This document shows, one piece after another, positions 25,992-33,687 of a stretch of 64,000 nucleotides of DNA. Numbering within the stretch: the first letter of the stretch is position 1; each line of letters opens with the position of its first letter. The notes beneath the pieces were generated by a model. That model worked only from the letters and a program-made list of their open reading frames with translations. It did no database searches and was not told where the DNA came from. The stretch covers positions 6,557,020 through 6,621,019 of the forward strand of contig AP017605.1 in NCBI GenBank assembly GCA_002356515.1, read 5' to 3'. Source of the DNA: Mesorhizobium loti (GTDB taxonomy: Bacteria; Pseudomonadota; Alphaproteobacteria; Rhizobiales; Rhizobiaceae). Position numbers and translations under genes: made by a program.

Positions 25992-27073
25992 GCCGCGACC
26001 CCCGCCATTTCCGGCCGCCATCCGACAATTGTCCGCAGCCGCAGATCGTCAGCATCGCCCCTTTCGGCGGGCCGCGCAAGCCAGGCGGTCCGGCCGAGCT
26101 GGACCGTTCCGATGCGGGGCGGCGGCACCGCTTCACGCGCCAGCACGATGCGCAAATCGACGTCGAGCGACTCGCCGACCATGTCGCGGACGGCCTGCTT
26201 GAACAGTTTGAGGCGCGGACCTCCCGGCAGGAATGCCTTGAATTCCTCGAGGCCGAGAGGGCCGACGCGCAGCTCGATCCTGCTTTGGCGGCTGAAGACG
26301 CGCGGGCCGATCGTCGCCCCTTTGCCCAGCCCCGCATAGGCTTTTGCGAGGCGGGTCTGCAGCCCGGCCGGTATGGTTATCCAGGCGGCGATGAACTCCT
26401 TGATTTGGACCGGCACTCTGAACGCTTCCGCCAGGAACAGCGTTAGCCGTTCCGGGCCGTCGACCTGACTGGCGAGCGACGCCGCCTGACGGAGCTTGAC
26501 GGTGTCGAGATCGGGATTTTGGGTGCCGGGAAGTCCGATCCCCGCCATCGCTTCGAGCATGGCGCGGACGCGGCCGCCGACCGCGCGCTCGACCTGGACC
26601 GCCGGATGCGCATCCGCCCAGGCCCGGTAGTAGAGGGCGATCATGCGGTGCTGAAGGATGTTGACGAAGTCCACGAATGTCGTGTCGCTGGTCTGCTGTG
26701 CGTCGGCGCCGGCGAACCAGCGCTGCGACAGGCGGTCGAGCACCCAGCGCGTCAGATGCAGCGGCATTGGGCCCTCGGGTCCCAACAGGCCGAGATTTGC
26801 AACCGTGACCCGCGCTGGTGCCTTTTCGCTGGCCTCGCGGAATTGCACCAGGTCGCGCGCGGAAAAGGCCAGCCGCACATGCTGGCCGAGCCTTGCCGGC
26901 TCGCGGTCGGGGCGTCCGGAATGGCCGAACAGGCCGCCCCGTTGTTCAAGACGGCGCAGCAGTTCGAAAAAGTCGAACGCTTCGGACAGAGCTTCGGCCC
27001 GGTCCGGGCCGATCTTGTCCAGATCAGGTGTCCTGTCTAGATCAGGTAGCGATTGCCGGGCGTCATCGGCCAT
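25988..27073 (-). CDS. tssG: T6SS baseplate protein TssG
   Basis: Baseplate wedge subunit of 361 residues. Family features seen are FDFFELLRRLEQ, VRLAFSARDLVQF, NLGLLGPEGPMPLHLTRWVLDR, the segment RMIALYYRAWADAHPAVQ and, near the C-terminus, LGRTAWLARP. ATG at 27073 (MADDARQSLPDL) is preferred; a longer in-frame start at 27244 would lie deep inside tssF. It overlaps the tssF end by 37 bp. Confidence 0.94.
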   Translation of the reverse strand: MADDARQSLPDLDRTPDLDKIGPDRAEALSEAFDFFELLRRLEQRGGLFGHSGRPDREPARLGQHVRLAFSARDLVQFREASEKAPARVTVANLGLLGPEGPMPLHLTRWVLDRLSQRWFAGADAQQTSDTTFVDFVNILQHRMIALYYRAWADAHPAVQVERAVGGRVRAMLEAMAGIGLPGTQNPDLDTVKLRQAASLASQVDGPERLTLFLAEAFRVPVQIKEFIAAWITIPAGLQTRLAKAYAGLGKGATIGPRVFSRQSRIELRVGPLGLEEFKAFLPGGPRLKLFKQAVRDMVGESLDVDLRIVLAREAVPPPRIGTVQLGRTAWLARPAERGDADDLRLRTIVGWRPEMAGVAA

Positions 27074-28911
27074 GGCACATCCTCCTGCTTCTGCAGCAGC
27101 CGCGTGCGGGTTCGCACGAAGCCGTTTATTCCGGCATGACGGGCAAACAGCCGCGCCAGCAAGGCCGAAAGCAGCAAGGTGCTTTGCCCCGCCAGCACCG
27201 ACTGATCGACATGCAGCGTCACTTCCGTGCCGCGCCCGAAGCACATCGGCCCGTCGATCTGCAGCCGTTCGATCACCGAGCGCGAGTCGATGCGCACGAT
27301 CGAATGAACGTTGCGGGCAAGGCTTGGATCGCCGCGGTCGGCGTAGAGATCAAGCAGTGCATGCAGCGGGTCGACGCCGCGGCCCTCCTTGGCGAGGCTC
27401 AAGAAATTGAGTGCCAGCTGCGCCACCATTCGCCAGGCGAGATCGTCGGCCCGGGATTCGCCATCGGCCCCGGCGGGCAGCGCCGCGGGGATGGCCGGCT
27501 GCGGCGGGCGCAACGCCCCGAGCAGCCGGACGGATTCGACCGGGTCGCCGGCCTCGAGCGTCAAGGTCGGATTGTCGTCGAGGATCGGCAGATCGCGGTT
27601 GGTGCAAAGCGCCATGATGTCGAGACGCTTCAACGGCCGGTTCGCGGGACTTGCGAGCGGCCGCGATACCGCCAGGAAAACGTCGTCCCCGGTGTATGAC
27701 GTGCGGGTCAGGCCGTCGCGCCGCTCATCTTCCGTTGCCCGCCTTGGGCGCCGTTCCGTCGAATAGACCCAGCCGCTGCCGCGGTTCTGCCCGAGGCTGA
27801 ACAGCTCCGGTATCTCGGCGTCGCTGCCTTCACTGTCGGCATCCTCGACGCGCAGGACACGATAGATCTCGAAGTCGCGCGCCCGCGTGCGGTCGGCGTG
27901 CAGCACCTGCCGCGTCTTGCGCTGATCGAGCTCGACGACGTTGCACTCACGCTCGAACAGATTGATGATCGGCGTCGCGAAAAGTTCGAAATCCGCCGGC
28001 GTCAGGTCGGCGAGCTCGGGCACCGGGCGGCGGAACAGGAAGATGATCTCCAGTCCGCCCTCGCATTTGCGCACCACCGGCTGCAGCCCCAGGACCCGCA
28101 CATAGTGAAAGCGCTCCGGCATGATGAAGTATTCGCGCAGCAGGCGGTACCCTTCGAAGGTCGGGCGAGTGCGCGGCATCAGGGCCTCGTCGTCGCTGAT
28201 GCCGACCATTTCGGGTGCCGGCAGCGGCGACAGCCGGTTGGTCTTGCCTTCCGGTCGAGCGCCAACGGCAACGCAGGCACCGAAGATCGCGTCGAACAGA
28301 AGCGGCGCCTTGGTGCGTCCGGCAAAATGGAGGTCAAGCCGGTCGAGCGCCAATTCGTCGAGCTTGCCTTTTCCGGTCCGCGTCAGCGTGAGACGCAGCG
28401 CCGCCTCTCCGCCGGTGCCGCCGACCGGTCCGATGCCGGCGGCGGCCAGCGCGCTGCGATCCTGAAAATAGCTGACCGAACTGATTGCTATCGGCCACAG
28501 GGTCATGTCCTGCGCGGTGGAGAAAGTGCAGCGCGTCGACAGGCCGGGCTGAAGGCTGGAGACCAGCCGCGTGTTGCGCTTGACGACGTGGCCGGCGGGC
28601 ATGGTCTGCACCTGCTGGCCGGGTTTCAGCACGGCCATTGCCGTCGCGGGCGCCGGCGTGACCAGATCCGGATAGAGGACTTCAAGCACGCTGCGCGAAA
28701 ATCGCGAGCGCTCGGCGTCGACTTTCAGTCGGGTGCGAGCGGCGAGGAAGGCGACGCCGTCCAGCAGCCGTTCGACATAGGGGTCCGGGCAGGGCACCGT
28801 ATCGAGGGAAAGGTTGCGCGCCACCGCCGGATGCATGTCGGCGAATTCCGCCGCAAGGCCGCGGATGTGGGTCAGTTCCTCTTCGTAATATTCGACGAAG
28901 ACCCGATCCAT
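27037..28911 (-). CDS. tssF: T6SS baseplate protein TssF
   Basis: Baseplate wedge subunit of 624 residues, normal length. The N-terminus MDRVFVEYYEEELTHIRGLA with AARTRLKVDAERSRFSRSVL shortly after is characteristic. The C-terminus has ALLARLFARHAGINGFVRTRT. The start lies 1 bp from the tssE stop. With TssG, TssE and TssK it forms the baseplate onto which the Hcp tube and TssBC sheath are built. Confidence 0.96.
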   Translation of the reverse strand: MDRVFVEYYEEELTHIRGLAAEFADMHPAVARNLSLDTVPCPDPYVERLLDGVAFLAARTRLKVDAERSRFSRSVLEVLYPDLVTPAPATAMAVLKPGQQVQTMPAGHVVKRNTRLVSSLQPGLSTRCTFSTAQDMTLWPIAISSVSYFQDRSALAAAGIGPVGGTGGEAALRLTLTRTGKGKLDELALDRLDLHFAGRTKAPLLFDAIFGACVAVGARPEGKTNRLSPLPAPEMVGISDDEALMPRTRPTFEGYRLLREYFIMPERFHYVRVLGLQPVVRKCEGGLEIIFLFRRPVPELADLTPADFELFATPIINLFERECNVVELDQRKTRQVLHADRTRARDFEIYRVLRVEDADSEGSDAEIPELFSLGQNRGSGWVYSTERRPRRATEDERRDGLTRTSYTGDDVFLAVSRPLASPANRPLKRLDIMALCTNRDLPILDDNPTLTLEAGDPVESVRLLGALRPPQPAIPAALPAGADGESRADDLAWRMVAQLALNFLSLAKEGRGVDPLHALLDLYADRGDPSLARNVHSIVRIDSRSVIERLQIDGPMCFGRGTEVTLHVDQSVLAGQSTLLLSALLARLFARHAGINGFVRTRTRLLQKQEDVPWPMTPGNRYLI

Positions 28912-28912
28912 C

Positions 28913-29674
28913 TCAGGCGTCCCTAATTTCGGTCCGCGCCAAGCCGTTGTCGAGATTGATCGTGGTGCGCAGGCGCATGCGTTCCGGTGTGGGCGTCATG
29001 ATCAGCACGGCATCGATCTCGATCTTCAGCCCCACGGTCTTGTCGCCTAGGGTGACGGTAACTGTCGTCGCGCTTTCCTTTAGGCGGGGCTCGAAGGTGG
29101 CGAGCACCGAGCGGATTTCGCGCGCCAGCACGTCGCGGTCAAAGTCGCGGGACGACCGGCCCGAGAAGGACGGCACGCCGTAATTGACCACGCTTCGACG
29201 GACCTCCGGAAAATCGGCGAGCGACGGCGGATTGTCCGCGATCTGCTCATTCTCCAGGTCGGACAGCAGCGGCGTGGCCTCGAAGCGCTCCGTGTTGAAC
29301 AGAGCCTCGATATCGCGCCGCACCGCTTCTCTGAGCACGCGCGCCGAAACCACCACGCTGCGGCTTTCGATCTCGGCGCGGTGCTGGGTCTGGAAGGCCA
29401 GGCGATGCAGGCGCCGTTTCTGGTCCGGCGTCAGCTCCGCATCGGTGTCGATGGTCCGCGCACTGCCGGCGACGAGCGTGTCGAGACGGTCCGCGCCAAG
29501 CTCGTCCAGCAGGACATGGCGCAGCCCGACTATCTCCGAGGTCAGGCCCGGCAGGTCATTGACGAGGCGATCCCACAGCGACGGTTGGACAGCCTCGCTT
29601 TTTGCCCGCAGGCTGCCCGCGATTTGCTGCTTGCCCGCGCCGGGCCGCCGGACCTCACTTGCCGACATAGACAT
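28913..29674 (-). CDS. tssE: T6SS baseplate protein TssE (gp25-like), long form
   Basis: gp25-like baseplate protein that nucleates the sheath. It is 253 residues, clearly longer than the usual 130-190. The family start PSLWDRLVND is separated from the first conserved helix (LREAVRRDIEALFNTERF) by about 65 extra residues. The gp25 core follows (RRSVVNYGVPSFSG, LAREIRSVLATFEPRL). Several in-frame ATGs exist (29701, 29689, 29674, 29668); 29674 is chosen because it limits overlap with hcp. Single copy in the operon. Confidence 0.88.
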   Translation of the reverse strand: MSMSASEVRRPGAGKQQIAGSLRAKSEAVQPSLWDRLVNDLPGLTSEIVGLRHVLLDELGADRLDTLVAGSARTIDTDAELTPDQKRRLHRLAFQTQHRAEIESRSVVVSARVLREAVRRDIEALFNTERFEATPLLSDLENEQIADNPPSLADFPEVRRSVVNYGVPSFSGRSSRDFDRDVLAREIRSVLATFEPRLKESATTVTVTLGDKTVGLKIEIDAVLIMTPTPERMRLRTTINLDNGLARTEIRDA

Positions 29675-30110
29675 CCATTTCGGCTTCATCATTGCCGTCA
29701 TAGACGAACTTGATCTTCTTGTAGGCGAAGCTGACCTCTTCCTGGATCAGGTCTTCCTCGTCCTCGGCCTGCGACATGTCGTATTCCATGATCGAAGCGT
29801 CGGTGAGCGTGACGACCAGGTAATCCTTGGTCTCGCCATCGATGGTCCGCCGGGCGGAGAACACCACTTCATCCAGCGCCTTGTTCTCGAACAGCGCCTT
29901 TTTCAGATAGGGCGAGGATTTGTCGTAGTGCTTGATGAACTTGATCATGCCCATCGACACACGCCCACGGCGTGAGAGCGAATTCGGGTCATAGGGTGCG
30001 ACCATCTTGTAGTCGACGCCATGGATTTCGATTTCGTCCGAGTGGCCGTCGCGGGTGCTTGGGCCCTTGATATCGGGAACCTTCAGAAAACCATCGATCT
30101 TCATTGGCAT
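29655..30110 (-). CDS. hcp: Hcp tube protein (TssD)
   Basis: A 151-residue Hcp-family protein whose hexamers stack into the expelled inner tube. Visible features are MKIDGFLKVPDIKGPSTRDGH, EIHGVDYKMV, FIKHYDKSSPYLKKALFENK and DASIMEYDMSQ, ending EMDVYVGK. It lies between tssC (48 bp upstream) and tssE (overlapping downstream), the usual place in rhizobial-type clusters. ATG start behind a GAGAGA purine stretch. Confidence 0.94.
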   Translation of the reverse strand: MPMKIDGFLKVPDIKGPSTRDGHSDEIEIHGVDYKMVAPYDPNSLSRRGRVSMGMIKFIKHYDKSSPYLKKALFENKALDEVVFSARRTIDGETKDYLVVTLTDASIMEYDMSQAEDEEDLIQEEVSFAYKKIKFVYDGNDEAEMDVYVGK

Positions 30111-30158
30111 TGTCTCTCTCCACCGCTTTCAAACGAAACAAGGTCAGGTTGCTGCAAA

Positions 30159-31661
30159 TCAGGTCTTCACGGACGGCAGCTCCGATACCAGCCGCAGCGA
30201 GGCGTTGATGCCTTCCAGCTGGTAATGCGGGCGCAGATAGAAGCGGGCGTTGTAATAGCCCGGCCGTCCTTCGACGCTATCCACCTGGACTTCGGCCGCG
30301 GCAAGCGGGCGCTTGGCGCGCGCCTTGTCGTCGGCAAACGCCGGGTTGGCCAGCACGTAGCGGTTGATCCACTCGGTCAGCCATATCTGCATGTCGGAGC
30401 GCTCCTTGAACGAGCCGACCTTGTCGCGCGCAATGGCCTTGAGGTAGTGCGCGAAGCGCGAGACCGGGAAGAGGTAAGGCAGGTTGGCGCTCAGCCGCTC
30501 GTTCGACTGGGCGTCGGGGTCGACCAGCCGGCCGGCGCGCGTCTCGTCGTCCTGCAGTGAGTGGGCGCCGATGAAGGCCGCCAGATCGGTATTCTTGCGG
30601 TGCAGGATCGGCATCAGGCCGAGCTTGGCCAGTTCGGCCTCGCGCCGGTCGTCGATCGCGACCTCGGTCGGACATTTCATCGCGATCGAGCCGTCGTCGG
30701 TCGGGAAGCTGTGCACCGGCAGGTTGAGCACCGTGCCGCCGTTCTCGACGCCGCGGATCTGCGTGCCCCAGCCGAAAAGCTTGTGGCTGCGGTTGATGTT
30801 GACGCCCATCGGGAAGGCGGCGTTCATCCAGACATATTTGTTGTGATCGCCCTGCACCTCTTCCTCGAAGGTGAAGCCCTTCACCGGAACGGTGTCGGTG
30901 CCATAGGGCAGCCTGGCCAGGACGCGCGGCATGGTCAGGCCGATATAGCGGGCGTCCTCGCTCTCGCGCAGCGACTGCCACGAGGCATAGGCCGGGTTGG
31001 AGACGATCTGCTGCAGGTCTTGCGGGTTGGGCAATTCCTGCCAGCTGTCCATGCGGAACAGGCGCGGCGAGGCGGCCGCGATAAACGGCGTGTGCGCCGA
31101 GGCGCAGATGCCGGAGATGTTGCGCAGCAGGCCGACGTCGCGCGGGTGGTTGGAGAATTCGTAGGCGCCGATAACGCAGCCGATCGGCTCGCCGCCAAGC
31201 ATCGAATACTCGTCCGTATAGACTTTCTTGAAGATCGGGCTCTGGTCCCACATCTGGCCTTCATAGTCTTCGAGCGTATCGGCCAGCTGCTCCTTGGAGA
31301 TGTTCATCACCCGGATCTTCAGCTTCTGATCCGTCTCGGTGTTGTTGACGAGATACCAGAGGCCGCGCCATGTGCCTTCCATCTCGCGCACTTCCGGCGC
31401 GTGCAGGATCTCGTTGACCTGTGCCGTCAGCATCTTGTCGATGCCCGCGATCAGCGACTTGATCGACTTGATCGCATTGGACGAAATGGTCGTGGTCTCG
31501 GAACGCGATTGCGCCGCGAGCGCAAGATTGCGCACGAGTTGCTGCAGCTTCTCGCTGTCGTCCTTCTTGACCTTGAAATCCTTCTCGAGGAGTCCGCTGA
31601 ATTCTCCAAGGTCGATGGCTTCGGCCTCGGCGACGGCGGCAGTCTTTTGCTGTTCGGCCAT
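30159..31661 (-). CDS. tssC: T6SS contractile sheath large subunit TssC
   Basis: VipB-type large sheath subunit, 500 residues. It has EMEGTWRGLWYLVNNTETD, GAYEFSNHPRDVGLLRNISG, FIAAASPRLF, FTFEEEVQGDHNKYVWMNAAF and FRMDSWQELPNP, all characteristic, and the C-terminal LRPHYQLEGINASLRLVSEL. It starts 3 bp after tssB ends, as usual for the co-assembling TssB-TssC pair. Confidence 0.97.
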   Translation of the reverse strand: MAEQQKTAAVAEAEAIDLGEFSGLLEKDFKVKKDDSEKLQQLVRNLALAAQSRSETTTISSNAIKSIKSLIAGIDKMLTAQVNEILHAPEVREMEGTWRGLWYLVNNTETDQKLKIRVMNISKEQLADTLEDYEGQMWDQSPIFKKVYTDEYSMLGGEPIGCVIGAYEFSNHPRDVGLLRNISGICASAHTPFIAAASPRLFRMDSWQELPNPQDLQQIVSNPAYASWQSLRESEDARYIGLTMPRVLARLPYGTDTVPVKGFTFEEEVQGDHNKYVWMNAAFPMGVNINRSHKLFGWGTQIRGVENGGTVLNLPVHSFPTDDGSIAMKCPTEVAIDDRREAELAKLGLMPILHRKNTDLAAFIGAHSLQDDETRAGRLVDPDAQSNERLSANLPYLFPVSRFAHYLKAIARDKVGSFKERSDMQIWLTEWINRYVLANPAFADDKARAKRPLAAAEVQVDSVEGRPGYYNARFYLRPHYQLEGINASLRLVSELPSVKT

Positions 31662-31664
31662 GGT

Positions 31665-32204
31665 TTACTCCCCTGCCTTGTCGTCGTCGGCGAGTGCCTG
31701 GTTGGCGATCTTGCCAAGCAACGGCTCGTTGTTCAGCAGCTGTGCGATGCGTTTTTCGGCGTCGACGCGCCCGTCCATGAAGCCGAGCAGTTCCTCGAGC
31801 TGGCGGCGCATCTTGAGGATCTCGGCCAGTTGCGGCACCTGCGCGGCGATCTTGTCCGGGGCGAAATCGCCCATCTTGGTGAAGGTGAGATCGAGCGCCA
31901 GTTCCTCGTCGCGCTCCTGGCCTTCGGCTTGCGGCAGCGTGTTCTTCACCCGGGCTTTGACGCGGGGCCCGAGCGCCTCCATGAATTTGGGGAAGCGGTT
32001 CGCGTCGGTCTCGACGAAGGCTCGGTCCAGCACGGATTTCGACGCTTCCTTTGTCTGCGAAGCACCGGAAAGGTCGGCCATCACGGCCATGACGAACGGC
32101 AATTCGATCGTTGTCGGGCTGCCGTAGGTTTCCACATCGTAGGCGATCTGCACTCGCGGCGCGCGATTTCGTTCGATGACCTTCGCTTTGCTTTCGGCTG
32201 GCAT
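31665..32204 (-). CDS. tssB: T6SS contractile sheath small subunit TssB
   Basis: VipA-type small sheath subunit of 179 residues. RVQIAYDVETYGSPTTIELP near the start, LPFVMAVMADLSG, DRAFVETDANRFPKFMEAL and a C-terminal helical region (EILKMRRQLEELLGFMDGRV) are typical. It is 6 bp downstream of tssA and 3 bp upstream of tssC. Confidence 0.97.
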   Translation of the reverse strand: MPAESKAKVIERNRAPRVQIAYDVETYGSPTTIELPFVMAVMADLSGASQTKEASKSVLDRAFVETDANRFPKFMEALGPRVKARVKNTLPQAEGQERDEELALDLTFTKMGDFAPDKIAAQVPQLAEILKMRRQLEELLGFMDGRVDAEKRIAQLLNNEPLLGKIANQALADDDKAGE

Positions 32205-32210
32205 GTGCTG

Positions 32211-33383
32211 TTACCTTTCATCCTTCTGAGCCGTCTTCTTGACATCGGGAACGCCGGCCAGGAGCCGGAATTCCTTCAGCCCCGACGGGGCGAGATCTTC
32301 CATCAGTTCAACGAAATCCATGTGCACCATGCGGCGTACACGCCGCGCCAGATGCGGTATCGGGCTCGACGGTTCGGTGCGGTCATAGAAGGCCACGACC
32401 AGGTCGAGGCATTTCACCACGTCGTCGCGCGAGGAGATCCGGTCGGGAAGCCCGGTGCTGGTCTCCGTGTAGCTTGCCGCACTTGCCATAGTATCGGCTC
32501 CATGACCGTTTCGAGCAGGCGTTGCCGGTTCTGCCGGGGTAGGCGGCTTGGCCATGCCATTCGCCACGGCGCCGGCTGCCGCGTTCCGTTCGAGGGTCGT
32601 CAGCAAACGCTGCAGAAACCGTTTTAATTCCGGAACAGGAGCGCCGCCGCCCTCGAGCCGAGCGTTGAGGGCAGTTTCGACTGCGTCGAGGGCCGCGATC
32701 GCTGCCCGGGCGTCGGCGACGAGCGCGATCATCTCGGCACCGGCTTGATCCGCTTGTGCCGCGCATCCGGCACGCACCCGGTTCAGCAATTGTCCGTGCG
32801 CGCTGACCAATGCGGCCTTTTCCGCCGTGTTCAAACCAGAGGCGGCTTCCTGGAGCATGACACGGTCGTCGAGCGCGCTTTGTTCCAGGTCACGTCCGCT
32901 GATCGGTCCGATCGAGCGCGGCGCAAAGAAAATCATCTGCCGCAGGTTCGCCAACAGACCGTCCTGACCGTTCTGGAGATCGAGCAGCGCGTTGATGCGG
33001 CGCAAGGCGGCATCGCGCGGCGCAGCGTTGGGCCGCAGGGCCGGATGCATGGTGTCCCAATGCTGGTCGAAGGTCTGCGCAATGAGGGTCAGACCCTGCG
33101 CGAGCCCGGCCAATCCTTCTTCATTGGCCAGCGCGCGCGTGACGATGACGAGCAGCCGCAGGTCGCGGCCATGCGCGCGCAATTCCGCCGCCTTTGCCAG
33201 TACCGCGGACCAGTCGACCGGAATGGTGCTTTGCGAAGTGGGCTTGTTGTTGCCGTCGTGGACGACCTTGATCTCGGGTTCGGTCAGGCGCTCCAGCTCA
33301 TGAAAAGCCGGGTCGTTGCGCAAATCCTCCCCTGACGGATTTCCACCGTCGAGCGGACTAAGCCAGAGTGCGACATCAAGCAC
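32211..33383 (-). CDS. tssA: T6SS protein TssA (ImpA N-terminal domain)
   Basis: A 390-residue TssA-type protein that coordinates baseplate priming and tail-tube/sheath growth. The ImpA N-terminal domain (about 5-160) is clear: LSPLDGGNPSGEDLRNDPAF, DWSAVLAKAAELRAHGRDLR, FDQHWDTMHP. The C-terminal part is helical, with FYDRTEPSSPIPHLARRVRRM and GLKEFRLLAGV. First gene of the long minus-strand operon; its promoter should lie in the 304-bp divergent region shared with clpV. Confidence 0.94.
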   Translation of the reverse strand: MLDVALWLSPLDGGNPSGEDLRNDPAFHELERLTEPEIKVVHDGNNKPTSQSTIPVDWSAVLAKAAELRAHGRDLRLLVIVTRALANEEGLAGLAQGLTLIAQTFDQHWDTMHPALRPNAAPRDAALRRINALLDLQNGQDGLLANLRQMIFFAPRSIGPISGRDLEQSALDDRVMLQEAASGLNTAEKAALVSAHGQLLNRVRAGCAAQADQAGAEMIALVADARAAIAALDAVETALNARLEGGGAPVPELKRFLQRLLTTLERNAAAGAVANGMAKPPTPAEPATPARNGHGADTMASAASYTETSTGLPDRISSRDDVVKCLDLVVAFYDRTEPSSPIPHLARRVRRMVHMDFVELMEDLAPSGLKEFRLLAGVPDVKKTAQKDER

Positions 33384-33687
33384 ACAAACCCCCAGCGACC
33401 GGCCTCAAACCGTAAGTGACGCGACGTTATCACACGGTTGCACTTTACCACAATTCAACGAGCGCTCAAAAATTAACAGAGGCTAAACGCAACCGCGCCC
33501 AGAGTGCCGAAGCCCTTGGCTTGGTTGCCTTAGCCGCACGCAAATCGCGTCGCGCAGAGGCGCGCACTGTCGTGGCCATTTGCAGCCAGTGGTGCGGGAG
33601 TTTCCACAACACCGGTCCATCAGGCGCTTTGTCAAGTGACGGCTTATGTGGCAGTTTATCGCCTGGCAGATCGCAGGAGCACGTTCG
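33384..33687. promoter_or_regulatory. Divergent promoter region tssA / clpV
   Basis: Noncoding stretch of 304 bp between divergent tssA and clpV. The part nearest tssA (about 33430-33480) is AT-richer than its surroundings. On the minus strand it offers TTGAAT followed about 17 bp later by a TGTGATAAC stretch, as a possible sigma-70-like promoter, and it contains the palindrome GAGCGCTC. On the plus side AGGAG lies 9 bp before the clpV ATG. No sigma-54 -24/-12 box was found. Confidence 0.45.

Noticed and set aside
30561..32627. Plus-strand open frame of 688 codons opposite tssC/tssB/tssA
   Set aside because: Antisense shadow of three confident T6SS genes; no ribosome site or recognisable domain.
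33384..33687. Sigma-54 promoter for the T6SS operons
   Set aside because: A TGGCAG segment near 33655 lacks the GC doublet at the required spacing for a -24/-12 element.
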